Below are positions 26,050-35,073 of a stretch of DNA of 64,000 nt, in pieces (position 1 is the first letter of the stretch; the number at the start of each line of letters is the position of its first letter). A program made the position numbers and the translations under genes. Source of the stretch: Microcystis panniformis FACHB-1757 (GTDB taxonomy: Bacteria > Cyanobacteriota > Cyanobacteriia > Cyanobacteriales > Microcystaceae); assembly GCF_001264245.1 (NCBI RefSeq), contig NZ_CP011339.1, positions 2,356,001-2,420,000 on the forward strand. The letters run 5' to 3'. The notes under the pieces are model-generated. The model saw only the letters and a program-made list of their open reading frames with translations. It made no database searches and was not told where the DNA came from.

Positions 26050-27173
26050 TATTTATGGAAGATATTACCTAAAAATCCCTCGATGCCGCCTTTCCCCACG
26101 GTTTCCCCGCGAACTTTTGCTAATTTTTCCAGTAAATCCCGTTCTTCTCCGGTGACACGGGTAGGAATCGAGATTTTAACGGTAATGCGATGATCACCGC
26201 GACTGACGGGATTGCCTAATTTAGGAACCCCCTTATTTTCTAAAATCAGTACGGTGTTCGGTTGAGTACCGGCAGGGATAGTCAGGTCTTCTTGGCCATC
26301 TACCGTATTAACTTTAATAGTACATCCTAAAATCGCTTGGATATAACTAATCGAGATATTCGATTTAATATCATTGCCTTCCCGTTGAAATTCTGTATCT
26401 GTTTCCACGGTTAGATAAACGAATAAATCCCCCGGCGGCCCGCCTTTAAGTCCTGCGTCACCTTCCCGGGCAACGCGCAATTTCATGCCGTTGTCAACCC
26501 CCGCGGGGATGGTAATTTTCAGTTTTTTGGTTTCCTGTTTACGTCCGGAACCGCCGCAAACGTCGCATTTTTCCTCGATCACTTCGCCAGCGCCGTCACA
26601 GGTGGGACAGACCGAAACCTGAGCAAAAGTACCGAAGGGAGTACGGGTGGCGCGACGTACTTGGCCAGCACCATTGCAAGTGGTACAAGTACGAGAACTG
26701 GTCCCAGGTCTGGCCCCACTGCCTTTACAGGTTTGACAGGTTTCCAGATGACGGATGCGGATTTCCTTTTCGCCGCCAAAGACCGCCTCGCGGAATTTTA
26801 GTCGAAAATCGAGACGTAGATCCTCGCCCCGGGTAGGGCCTGTGCGTCGGCGGGCCGTTGCTTGGCCGCCCATGCCCCCAAAACCACTAAAGATTGTCTC
26901 AAATATATCGGCGAAACCGCCCATATTGTCGGGATCAAAACCGGCAGCACCTCCAGAAACCCCGGCCTCACCAAAGCGGTCATAACGATTGCGGGTTTCC
27001 GGTTCCGAGAGAATTTCGTAGGCGCGGTTAATTTCTTTGAAGTGTTCCTCGGCTCCTGGTTCTTTGTTAACATCGGGATGGTATTTTCGGGCGAGACGAC
27101 GATAGGCGCGTTTGATGTCTTCTTTGCCCGCATCTCGCGAGACACCTAGAATTTCGTAGTAATCAGTGGGCAT
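26049..27173 (-). CDS. dnaJ: Chaperone DnaJ (type I Hsp40)
   Basis: 374 residues. The J-domain holds HPDVN, a Gly/Phe linker follows, and four CxxCxGxG zinc motifs are present (CQTCKGSG, CTTCNGAG, CPTCDGAG, CDVCGGSG), then the C-terminal substrate-binding domains ending EGFLGNIFHK. It stimulates DnaK ATPase activity and delivers unfolded clients. It lies 248 bp downstream of dnaK on the same strand. The stop codon TAG overlaps a MITE terminus, which does not shorten the protein noticeably. Confidence 0.95.
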   Translation of the reverse strand: MPTDYYEILGVSRDAGKEDIKRAYRRLARKYHPDVNKEPGAEEHFKEINRAYEILSEPETRNRYDRFGEAGVSGGAAGFDPDNMGGFADIFETIFSGFGGMGGQATARRRTGPTRGEDLRLDFRLKFREAVFGGEKEIRIRHLETCQTCKGSGARPGTSSRTCTTCNGAGQVRRATRTPFGTFAQVSVCPTCDGAGEVIEEKCDVCGGSGRKQETKKLKITIPAGVDNGMKLRVAREGDAGLKGGPPGDLFVYLTVETDTEFQREGNDIKSNISISYIQAILGCTIKVNTVDGQEDLTIPAGTQPNTVLILENKGVPKLGNPVSRGDHRITVKISIPTRVTGEERDLLEKLAKVRGETVGKGGIEGFLGNIFHK

Positions 27174-27421
27174 AGGGGGCTATGGTTCTGCTGGCAATTT
27201 ATAAATAAAGTTTAAGTCTAGTTGTTACTTTAACAAACTATACATAATAGTTTAGTTGGGTTATCCCTACTATTTTTTTGGTAAGGAAGTGGGGGAGTGG
27301 GGAAGTGGGGTGTGGGGGAGTGGGGAAGTGGGGAGAAAGTGGGGCGTGGGGTGTGGGGAGAAGGGGAGAAAAAAGCTGAAAACTCACATCTGATTACTGA
27401 TTACTGGTCACTGATCACTTT
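27174..27421. repeat. dnaK-dnaJ spacer with G-rich repeats
   Basis: 27290-27372 is a run of GTGGGGAAGTGGGG, GTGGGG and GTGTGGGG units. A short TACTGATTACTG string precedes the dnaK stop. No heat-shock operator (CIRCE) is seen. Confidence 0.6.
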
Positions 27422-29470
27422 TTAATCTACGGCCTCGTAGTCACTGGCACTCATTTCTTCGCCATCGTAGGGGTGATCATCACTGCCCGATTCGCTGAAT
27501 TTAGTTTCCAGATTACTATAGGTTCTGGTTCTAGTGTGGGAGAAGGTTTGCCCGTCGGCGAAGATATTGGGGGGAGTGGTCCGGATGCGGGTGGGTCGGG
27601 TCAGTTTTTCGGTGACATTGATCGATTCAAAACCAGTACCGTTGAGGATTTGGGTGTCCTCTTGTTTACCCCTGTAGATGCGGGTACCGATTTCGAGGAC
27701 AATCTGACGAAATTCTTCCAGGATGGTTTTTAGCTTTTCTGGGGATATGGAAGGGTCGCGCAGGGCGATTTCCAACTGTTGTCGCTTCTGGTCGGCCAGT
27801 TGCCGGATATCGGGGGCAACTAACTCGCTGTTTTCCCTGAGGGTGACTTCGTAGCTATAGAAAAGACTATCGCATTGCTGGCGAATATCGATCATTTGCA
27901 GACGACCGCGATCAAATTCGGCGTATTTTTCGGCTTCTAGGCGCATTTTTTCAATTTCGTTCGGTTTCAGCCCTCCAGTATGACTAATTAAAATGCTTTG
28001 TTCTTTGCCGGTGCCTTGGTCGCTGGCGGCCACTTTCAAGATGCCGTTAACATCGATCTCGAAGGCTACTTCGATTTGTGGCATACCCCTAGGGGCGGGA
28101 GGAATTCCCGTCAGGAGAAATTTACCGAGGGTTTTATTATCCCGGGCCATGGCCCTTTCCCCTTGCAGAACATGAATTTCCACCGAAGTTTGACCATCGG
28201 CAGCGGTGGAGAAAACCTGAGATTTACTGGTGGGGATAGTGGTATTGCGATCGATAATTTTGGTAAAGACTTCGCCGAGGGTTTCAATGCCGAGGGAAAG
28301 GGGGGTGACATCGAGGAGGAGGATATCTTCTACTTCTCCACCTAAAACTCCCGCTTGAATCGCTGCCCCCAAAGCAACGGCCTCATCGGGGTTAACAGAG
28401 CGATCGATCTGGCCTGCAGAAAAGAAACGGGAGATTAATCGCTGTACGGCGGGGATTCTGGTGGAACCGCCCACGAGAATGACACGATTGATATCGCTAG
28501 GCTGCAGTTCGCTATCTTTGAGGGACTGTTGTACGGGTTCCAGGGTTTTTCCCACTAATTCTCTGGTTAATTCCTCGAATTTAGTGCGAGTTATTTCCAA
28601 TTCTAGGTGTTTAGGGCCAGTTTCGTCGGCGGCGATGAAGGGGAGATTGATCGAGGTGGTAATCAGGCTAGAAAGCTCGATTTTGGCTTTTTCGGCGGCT
28701 TCTCGCAGTCTTTGGATCGCCATGCGATCGCTGGACAGATCGATGTTTTCTTGGCTTTGAAAGTTCTCCACCAGCCACCGCACTAAGAGGTTATCAAAAT
28801 CGTCCCCCCCAAGATGGTTATTGCCGGCGGTGGCTTTCACTTCAAAGACTCCCTTCCCCAGTTGCAGGATGGAAACGTCGAAGGTTCCTCCCCCTAGGTC
28901 AAAAACGAGGATATGTTGATCTTCGTTTTGTTTATCTAAACCGTAGGCTAGGGCGGCGGCGGTGGGTTCGTTAATAATTCTTAATACTTCTAGTCCTGCG
29001 ATTATCCCCGCGTCTTTAGTGGCCTGACGTTGGGCATCGGTAAAATAGGCGGGAACTGTAATCACGGCCTCGTTAATCGGTTCTCCCAGATAGGCCTCAG
29101 CATCGGCCTTTAATTTTTGCAGGATCATGGCCGAGATTTCTTGGGGGGTAAATTCCCGATCGCGAATTTTGATATTGACGGTATCATCGCGACCGCGTTG
29201 GCAATGATAGGCAACTCGTCCCCTTTCTACCTCGGTGTCTTGCCAGCGCCTACCGATAAAGCGTTTGATGCTATAGACGGTATTTTCGGCATTAGTGACC
29301 GCTTGACGTTTGGCCAGTTGTCCCACTAGGCGCTGGCCTTTGCCGAATCCCACGATACTAGGAGTTGTCCTTCCCCCTTCCGAGTTAGGAACTATAATCG
29401 GCTGACCTCCTTCGAGTACCGCAACACAACTGTTGGTTGTCCCTAAGTCGATGCCGATGACTTTTCCCAT
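27422..29470 (-). CDS. dnaK: Molecular chaperone DnaK (Hsp70), DnaK1-like
   Basis: 682 residues. ATPase motifs are IGIDLGTTNSCVAV at the N-terminus, VFDLGGGTFDVSIL and VILVGGSTRIPAV. The substrate-binding domain follows the linker DVTPLSLGIETLG. The tail is longer than in the main DnaK2 and ends DGEEMSASDYEAVD without the usual EEVD-like or EFxE terminus; in size it fits the cyanobacterial DnaK1 type. It works with the adjacent DnaJ in protein folding in the cytoplasm. No CIRCE element is upstream. Confidence 0.93.
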   Translation of the reverse strand: MGKVIGIDLGTTNSCVAVLEGGQPIIVPNSEGGRTTPSIVGFGKGQRLVGQLAKRQAVTNAENTVYSIKRFIGRRWQDTEVERGRVAYHCQRGRDDTVNIKIRDREFTPQEISAMILQKLKADAEAYLGEPINEAVITVPAYFTDAQRQATKDAGIIAGLEVLRIINEPTAAALAYGLDKQNEDQHILVFDLGGGTFDVSILQLGKGVFEVKATAGNNHLGGDDFDNLLVRWLVENFQSQENIDLSSDRMAIQRLREAAEKAKIELSSLITTSINLPFIAADETGPKHLELEITRTKFEELTRELVGKTLEPVQQSLKDSELQPSDINRVILVGGSTRIPAVQRLISRFFSAGQIDRSVNPDEAVALGAAIQAGVLGGEVEDILLLDVTPLSLGIETLGEVFTKIIDRNTTIPTSKSQVFSTAADGQTSVEIHVLQGERAMARDNKTLGKFLLTGIPPAPRGMPQIEVAFEIDVNGILKVAASDQGTGKEQSILISHTGGLKPNEIEKMRLEAEKYAEFDRGRLQMIDIRQQCDSLFYSYEVTLRENSELVAPDIRQLADQKRQQLEIALRDPSISPEKLKTILEEFRQIVLEIGTRIYRGKQEDTQILNGTGFESINVTEKLTRPTRIRTTPPNIFADGQTFSHTRTRTYSNLETKFSESGSDDHPYDGEEMSASDYEAVD

Positions 29471-29718
29471 GACGCTCTAAATAATAACGATAGTTAATAG
29501 GATACAATCGCTGACAAAAATTGTCCCCAAATTAGAAAAGGGCTTTTTACCCCGTCTAATCTTGCCCCAGTTGAAAGCCGGTAGTTTTCCTCCGAGGCTA
29601 ACAAAACTTGTTGGTAAAGTCGGCAAGCCTGCCCAGATCGATTTGTTGGACCATATATCAAGAGTAACCCACAACCAGTAATTTTGCTGATGCTTTCGCT
29701 CTCTATTCTTTGTATACT

Positions 29719-29852
29719 TTAGACGTTCATAATCTGAGATTTATTAAACTTCTGAAATCGTAGAGTCAGCAAGGAATCCAGTTCTTTTTTATGTTTCAGA
29801 TGGGCATCATTCAAACATTCATAAATGGCTGAAGAAAAGTCAGAAAAGTTTT
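29719..29852 (-). pseudogene. IS630 transposase, C-terminal part (split by ISL3)
   Basis: The segment encoding ENFSDFSSAIYECLNDAH to LDSLLTLRFQKF is the C-terminus of an IS630 transposase. Joined to the part at 31283-32192 across the 8-bp duplication, the frame is exact and gives a 347-residue protein, so the gene was intact before ISL3 inserted. Confidence 0.85.
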
Positions 29853-29987
29853 CATAATATGGCTCTTCGGGAATTGTTATGCAAATAATTAACTTAAAAT
29901 AAAATTCGATGAGAGCGCCTACGCTCAAAAGTAGCTGAAATCCATACAGGGAAGGACTTAAGGCACAAACAGGTTAATACCAAAAGA

Positions 29988-30016
29988 TAGACAATTGAGT
30001 TAAGATTTGATATAAT
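29988..30016 (+). promoter_or_regulatory. Promoter of ISL3 transposase
   Basis: -35 TAGACA (29988-29993), 17-bp spacer, -10 TATAAT (30011-30016), 25 bp before the transposase ATG. Confidence 0.6.
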
Positions 30017-30041
30017 AGCCAAAAACGAGATTATTTTACTT

Positions 30042-31256
30042 ATGATACTTGACAAATTTTTGAACCTAAAAGGAACCTGTATTCAAGGCTATCTACACCT
30101 AGAAAATATCGGTATAGTTTGCCGAATCGAATCGAAAAATCAAAAAGCAACCTGTCCTCGTTGTGGGTTAGAGAGCGATAAACTCCACCAAAATCATCGA
30201 CATTTAGTCAAAGATTTACCAATCTCAGGACAACCAGTGTACCTACAGGTTAATCGTCGTCAATTTAAGTGCGATAATTGTCAGAAACCCTTTAGCGAAG
30301 AGTTAGATTTTGTCGCCAAGAAACGAACCTATACGAAAAGACTAGCCGAGAATATACTCGAACAATTAAAAGAAGGAGATATTTTAAATGTTAGTCGAAG
30401 AAATGACGTAACGGAAGAAGAGATTCAAAGAATGATAGAGGACATAGCTGAAGAAATTACAGAGACAGACCTATCGAAATTAAAAAGACTAGGAATTGAC
30501 GAAATCGCTCTAGTCAAAGGACAAAAAAATTACTGTGCGGTTTTAGTAAATTTAGATACGGGAAAACTAATAGCTATTCTAGAGAAGCGAACACAAGAAG
30601 AATTGAGGGAAACGCTTACAGGGTGGGGAAAAGAGGTGTTAGAGCAAATTGAAGAAGTCAGCATAGACCTTTGGTTGCCCTATAAAAATTTGGTGAAAGA
30701 ATTGATGCCATCGGCCGAGGTAGTCGCCGATAGATTCCATGTAATGAAACAAATTAATCAAGAGTTAGACGAACAAAGAAAAGCAGAAAAAAGAGCCGTA
30801 GAAGCGCAGAAAAATAAAAAACAGAAAGCGGAAAAAGAAGCGAAGCTAGAAGTTTTAAAGCGAAGTAAATATAGCTTGTTAAAAAATGAAAAAGATTTAA
30901 CGGAAACTCAAAAAATCAAACTAGAAGCTATCAAAGAAAATTTCCCAAATTTGAAAAAGATGCACGAGTTAAAGGAAGAATTTAGAAAGATTTATGAAAC
31001 CTCAGAGAATCCGACAGAAGGACTGCTATCCATCTCGGAATGGTTGGCAAAATCCTCCAGTGTTTTTACCAAGAGTTGTCAAACAATCCGAAACTGGTTT
31101 GGAGAAATAATTAGTTATTTCGAGCGAAGGACAACGAATGGGGTGGTCGAGGGAATCAACAATAAACTTAAACTAATAAAACGGAGAGGCTATGGCTTTA
31201 GAAACTTTCGGAATTTTTGGGTTAGAAGTATGTTATCTTGGCATCTTGTATGTTGA
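30042..31256 (+). CDS. ISL3-family transposase
   Basis: 404 residues, full length for ISL3. The N-terminal zinc-binding region CPRCGLESDKLHQNH and the HTH-like segment precede a DDE catalytic core: LGIDEIALVKG supplies the first Asp, VVADRFHVMKQIN the second, and NGVVEGINNKLKLIKRRGYGFRN the Glu. A Lys/Glu-rich coiled segment (residues ~245-285) sits in the middle, as in relatives. It ends 26 bp before the right terminus. All catalytic residues are present, so it could be active. Confidence 0.93.
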   Translation: MILDKFLNLKGTCIQGYLHLENIGIVCRIESKNQKATCPRCGLESDKLHQNHRHLVKDLPISGQPVYLQVNRRQFKCDNCQKPFSEELDFVAKKRTYTKRLAENILEQLKEGDILNVSRRNDVTEEEIQRMIEDIAEEITETDLSKLKRLGIDEIALVKGQKNYCAVLVNLDTGKLIAILEKRTQEELRETLTGWGKEVLEQIEEVSIDLWLPYKNLVKELMPSAEVVADRFHVMKQINQELDEQRKAEKRAVEAQKNKKQKAEKEAKLEVLKRSKYSLLKNEKDLTETQKIKLEAIKENFPNLKKMHELKEEFRKIYETSENPTEGLLSISEWLAKSSSVFTKSCQTIRNWFGEIISYFERRTTNGVVEGINNKLKLIKRRGYGFRNFRNFWVRSMLSWHLVC

Positions 31257-31282
31257 TTTAGCATAAAGGGTAACGAAGAGCC

Positions 31283-32192
31283 CATAATATTTACCATATA
31301 AACATTTCTTTTTGACCAATTTCCACAGCCTTTCAATTAAATTTAGATTAGGTGAATAAGACGGCAGATAGAGCAGCTCTATTGACAAAGAAAGAGCCAA
31401 TTCTTCAACAATTTTACATTTTTGATAGCGGGCATTATCTAAGACTAGAGTGATGGGAATCATTAGTCCTAAAGCAGCTATTTTTGACCAGAGTTCACAG
31501 ACTTGAGTTGCCGTAATATAAGTGTCATATGTTACCAGAATAACTTCATGAGTTATTGCATTTAATGCTCCTAAAACATTGAAGCGTTTACGCCCGCTCG
31601 GTGACTTAACAAAAAGTCTCTCAAAACACCAAACAAAACCGAGAAATGCTCCCATGACGAAGTGAGCGGCATCAACAAAAAAAACAGCCCTTTTTCCTTC
31701 TTTTGCCTCATTTAGTCTGGGTTCTAGCTTTTTTTCTTTGTAGTCCTCTTGTTCATCTGGGTCAGCTTTAGAAGGAAGAGAACCTACTTTTAAACATTTC
31801 ATTCCCATTGATTTTAAAAATTTTCTCACTTGGGTAGGACTTCGTTTTATTCCCGTCAATTCTTCTATCCTATACACAGCTTCATTTATTGTGGCTGGTG
31901 GATTTTTCTCGAAGTATTTTTTGAGGGTTTCTTTTTGAGACTCTAATTCACTTTTAGGGCGATAGAAGTTGATTTCTTTTAATTTTTCTATTCCGCCCTC
32001 TTGCTCATCTCGAAGATAGGTTAATAAGGTATTTGGCGAGATTCCTGCTAACTGACAAATTTTTTGGTGCGGTATCTTTTGGCTTTTTAACCAGAGAACT
32101 TCCATCTTCAGTTGAACCCGGGGATGGGGATGATGAAATCTTTCATAATACAGTGAGTTCTTTTCTTCTTCCGTGAATTCTAGGTTAATCAT
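31283..32192 (-). pseudogene. IS630 transposase, N-terminal part (split by ISL3)
   Basis: The open frame reads MINLEFTEEEKNSLYYERFHHPHPR, an HTH region (HQKICQLAGISPNTLLTYLRD), then the DDE core: FFVDAAHFV, VLDNARYQKCKIVEEL and YSPNLNLIERLWKLVKKKCLYG. After KYY at 31290 the frame reads into ISL3 for 17 more residues and stops at 31233. The true start is ATG 32192; codons upstream to 32261 belong to the leader and MITE terminus. The rest of the gene is at 29719-29852. Confidence 0.85.
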
Positions 32193-32223
32193 GTTTTTAA
32201 TGAGTGCTTTGCTTCTAATTATG

Positions 32224-32410
32224 GGCTCTTCGTTACTTGTTATGGTTCGATAGGGGGGCATAAATCGACTAAATCCTTATCTGGCAAGAGACTTAATTGA
32301 TTAGTTCGCTCTAGATAAAAAACAATTGACAAAAATCGCTAAATGCCTTTCTCTATAAGGGTTCCATCCCTTATAACCCCCATCCATTGCATAACACAAA
32401 CCGAAGAGCC
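32224..32410. mobile_element. ISL3-derived MITE (187 bp) with perfect 8-bp duplication
   Basis: The ends are GGCTCTTCGTTACTTGTTAT and, inverted, GGCTCTTCGGTTTGTGTTAT, the same termini as the ISL3 copy 940 bp away. TAATTATG is duplicated at 32216-32223 and 32411-32418. No coding capacity; it sits in the leader of the IS630 transposase gene. Confidence 0.92.
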
Positions 32411-32649
32411 TAATTATGACTCTTAAACTATATTATTGTCCTTGAGTAAAAAATGCAAGTTGTAGCCGTGCAAAGTATAGCATCAAAAAATCACCCTTGG
32501 GACTATTTGGCGATCGCTGGTAGGATCAAATCCGTTCCCTTCTCTCCACTTCCCACTCCTCTATACCTTGTAAACAGGATTTAGTGCAAGCCATACTCAG
32601 AGCAATTTAGGATAAGATAACCAATAAACCGATCCTAGAGGACTTAATC

Positions 32650-33654
32650 ATGATTAGAGCCTATGCTGCCCGAGAAAAAGGGGGAAAACTAGAGCCTTTT
32701 GACTACGATCCGGGTATATTAGCGGATGAAGATGTAGAAATCGCGGTGGAATATTGCGGCATCTGCCACAGTGACCTAAGTATGCTCGATAACGATTGGG
32801 GACTGACCACCTATCCCTTTGTCCCCGGTCATGAGGTGGTCGGTACGATCGCCGCTCTTGGTGCTAAAGTCAAAGAGTTAAAATTAGGGCAAAGAGTCGG
32901 TCTTGGTTGGTTTTCCCGTTCCTGTTCCATCTGTGAAACCTGTATGTCAGGGGATCAAAACCTTTGTGCTACTGCTGAAGGAACTATCGTCGGTCGCCAT
33001 GGTGGTTTTGCTGAAAGAGTCCGGGCCCATCATAGTTGGTTAGTTCCCTTACCGGACCAGTTAGATGCGGCCAAAGCTGGCCCGCTTTTTTGTGGTGGCA
33101 TTACCGTCTTTAATCCGATTGTTCAATTTGATATTAAACCCACGGACCGAGTTGGTGTCATTGGTATTGGTGGATTGGGCCATATAGCCTTAAAATTCCT
33201 CAAAGCTTGGGGCTGCGAAGTAACCGCTTTTTCTAGCAGTCCCGACAAAGAAACAGAAGCAAAAGAACTAGGTGCGACTCATTTTATCAATTCCAGAGAC
33301 CCCGAAGCCTTGCAATCGGTACAAAATTACTTCGATTTCATCATCTCTACCGTTAACGTTAATCTCGATTGGGGTCTTTATATCGCCTGTTTACGTCCCA
33401 AAGGTCGTCTGCACATTGTTGGGGCTGTTCTTGAACCCATGGCTACCTATGCTTTTCCCTTGATTATGGGTCAAAAATCGATTTCTGGCAGTCCTTTGGG
33501 TAGTCCCAGTACCATTAATAAAATGATCGAATTTGCCTCTCGCCATGGCATTGAACCGGTGACAGAAACCTATCCTATCTCCCAGGTGAATGAAGCCATG
33601 GAAAAATTGCGAACCGGACAACCTAAATATCGCCTCGTCTTGCAAATAAAATAA
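32650..33654 (+). CDS. Zinc-dependent NADP-type alcohol dehydrogenase (CAD/AdhA-like)
   Basis: 334 residues of the medium-chain dehydrogenase family. Catalytic zinc ligands are in CGICHSDLSM and GHEVVG, the structural zinc cysteines in CSICETCMSGDQNLC, and the Rossmann motif is GVIGIGGLGHIALK. The closest group is the cinnamyl-alcohol dehydrogenase/YahK type, which includes the cyanobacterial AdhA enzymes that reduce aldehydes with NADPH. The FSSSPDKETEAKELGA segment after the Rossmann fold fits NADPH preference. It lies 28 bp upstream of a Uma2 gene. Confidence 0.9.
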   Translation: MIRAYAAREKGGKLEPFDYDPGILADEDVEIAVEYCGICHSDLSMLDNDWGLTTYPFVPGHEVVGTIAALGAKVKELKLGQRVGLGWFSRSCSICETCMSGDQNLCATAEGTIVGRHGGFAERVRAHHSWLVPLPDQLDAAKAGPLFCGGITVFNPIVQFDIKPTDRVGVIGIGGLGHIALKFLKAWGCEVTAFSSSPDKETEAKELGATHFINSRDPEALQSVQNYFDFIISTVNVNLDWGLYIACLRPKGRLHIVGAVLEPMATYAFPLIMGQKSISGSPLGSPSTINKMIEFASRHGIEPVTETYPISQVNEAMEKLRTGQPKYRLVLQIK

Positions 33655-33682
33655 AACCATCTCTATCCCGGACGTAACCCCG

Positions 33683-34459
33683 ATGACTCAACCCCTCACT
33701 CCTCCAGTTATCGATTGGCAAGAACCACCCATTCCCCCGGAAGACTTGATTTTTGATGATGGAGAACCTTTGGAAACGCACCGTCACCGCAAGGCCATGA
33801 ATGTCTTAATCGATTCTATCGAACAAGCCTATCAGGATCGAGAAGACTTTTTTGTTGGCGGTAATATGTTTATTTACTTTAGCCGTGAGCGGGTTTTTAA
33901 TAAAGATTTTCGTGGCCCCGATTTTTTCGTTGTCCTCGATATCGATGGTAGTTATAAACGACAAGGATGGGTGGTTTGGAACGAAAACGGACGTTATCCC
34001 GATGTGATCGTGGAATTAATGTCAGAAAGCACCGCAAAAATCGATTTAACTACCAAAAAAAACCTCTATGAGCGGACTTTTCGCTGTTCCCAATACTTCG
34101 TTTATAATCCCTTTGATGCCACTTCCCTGCAAGGTTGGACTTTAGACCCAAATCAATGCTATCAAGAAATTATTCCCGACCAGCGCGGTTGGTTATGGTG
34201 TCAACGTTTGGGATTATGGTTAGGAGTCTGGATGGGCAGCATCCAACGAGAAGAAGCCCCTTGGCTACGTTTTTATGACCTAGACGGCAATTTAATTCTC
34301 CTACCTGCGGAATTAGCCGAAATCGAACGTCAGAATGCTGAAATCGAACGTCAACGCGCCCAGGCAGCCTATCAACAGGCTGAAAGCGAACGTCAACGTG
34401 CGGAACGTTTAGCGGCGCAATTACGGCAATTAGGCATAAATCCCGATGAAACCCCGTAA
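33683..34459 (+). CDS. Uma2-family (DUF820) putative endonuclease with coiled coil
   Basis: 258 residues. The core shows the PD-(D/E)xK-like pattern of Uma2 proteins, with GPDFFVV (Asp), PDVIVELMSESTAKID (Glu-x-x pattern) and YFVYNPF. These proteins are extremely numerous in cyanobacteria and their role is unsettled. The last ~55 residues are a charged coiled coil (EIERQNAEIERQRAQAAYQQ) also common in this family. It follows the alcohol dehydrogenase closely and may share its transcript. Confidence 0.88.
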   Translation: MTQPLTPPVIDWQEPPIPPEDLIFDDGEPLETHRHRKAMNVLIDSIEQAYQDREDFFVGGNMFIYFSRERVFNKDFRGPDFFVVLDIDGSYKRQGWVVWNENGRYPDVIVELMSESTAKIDLTTKKNLYERTFRCSQYFVYNPFDATSLQGWTLDPNQCYQEIIPDQRGWLWCQRLGLWLGVWMGSIQREEAPWLRFYDLDGNLILLPAELAEIERQNAEIERQRAQAAYQQAESERQRAERLAAQLRQLGINPDETP

Positions 34460-34493
34460 TCGGCCCAGGACTGACCCCTATCTCTAAAAACCG

Positions 34494-34530
34494 AAAGCCC
34501 ACACCTTCCGATCTCGGTTTGTGTGGGCTG
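34494..34530 (-). terminator. Hairpin terminator between convergent genes
   Basis: AGCCCACAC (34496-34504) pairs perfectly with GTGTGGGCT (34521-34529). On the minus strand it is followed by TTCGGTTTTTA, so it best serves the small gene at 34585, and may also stop the Uma2 transcript. Confidence 0.7.
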
Positions 34531-34584
34531 ATTGTTCACTTAATTCTAAGATTGAAAGCTGATACTTTGGCGAAATCTCAGACC

Positions 34585-34785
34585 CTAACTGAGAGTAACA
34601 CCAGAGCGATCGTAAGTTTGTGAAGAAAAGTCGGCCGAGAAGCGACGTTGAACGGTTTCCCCGTAGCCATTGTCATTGTCAATACCGATTTCAGAAGCAC
34701 TTCTCCCTAACATCGATTGTTGACGATTTTTGACGGCGTGGTGGTGACGCATCATTAAGGCGCGAGCTTGTTGTTCTGTGGACAT
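34585..34785 (-). CDS. Small conserved hypothetical protein
   Basis: 66 residues from the ATG at 34785, preceded by a strong GGAGGAAA ribosome site; the longer frame to 34833 has no such site. The protein begins MSTEQQARALMMRHHHAVKNRQQSM, with a basic, histidine-rich helix and a polar C-terminus rich in Ser and Asn. No membrane segment or known domain is visible. I believe similar small proteins occur in other cyanobacteria, but I cannot name a family. It has its own terminator. Confidence 0.6.
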   Translation of the reverse strand: MSTEQQARALMMRHHHAVKNRQQSMLGRSASEIGIDNDNGYGETVQRRFSADFSSQTYDRSGVTLS

Positions 34786-34917
34786 AATCATTTCCTCCGA
34801 GCTGCAAATAGTGTTTCGAACTTTTTTAATCACCCACTAATATATATAACATACAATTCTGTATCTATTTTTACAAAACGCCCTAATCCCAGAAAAATTA
34901 ACAAAACTTTACAATAG

Positions 34918-35057
34918 GAGGCAGAAGGCAGAAGGCAGAAGGCAGAAGGCAGAAGGCAGAAGGCAGAAGGCAGAAGGCAGAAGGCAGAAGGCAGAAGGCA
35001 GCTTTATTCACCCCACACCCCACACCCCACACCCCACACCCCACACCCCCACACCCC
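34918..35057. repeat. Two tandem heptamer arrays: GGCAGAA and CCCCACA
   Basis: About twelve perfect GGCAGAA units (34918-35001) are followed, after a short spacer, by about six CCCCACA units (35010-35057). Copy number is likely to vary among strains. Confidence 0.95.
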
Positions 35058-35073
35058 AAGACATCAATCGCCT

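Larger units (their letters stand above)
29861..31282 (+). mobile_element. ISL3-family insertion sequence (1422 bp)
   Basis: The ends are GGCTCTTCGGGAATTG...(left) and, on the other strand, GGCTCTTCGTTACCCT...(right), 16 of 22 positions identical. The 8-bp target CATAATAT is perfectly duplicated at 29853-29860 and 31283-31290. The element lies inside an IS630 transposase gene. Perfect duplications indicate a recent insertion. Confidence 0.93.
29713..32433 (-). mobile_element. IS630-family element interrupted by ISL3 and a MITE
   Basis: Imperfect terminal repeats TATACTTTAGACGTTCATAA (left) and, on the opposite strand, TATAGTTTAAGAGTCATAA (right) bound the unit, consistent with TA-target insertion. 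Removing the ISL3 copy and the MITE, each with one 8-bp duplication, leaves a ~1.1-kb element with one transposase gene, the usual IS630 size. Confidence 0.75.

Noticed and set aside
26049..29470. Long antisense frames over dnaJ and dnaK
   Set aside because: They are shadow frames of the GC-richer chaperone genes, without ribosome sites or recognisable domains.
29471..29712. CIRCE/HrcA operator before dnaK
   Set aside because: No TTAGCACTC-N9-GAGTGCTAA or near match is present.
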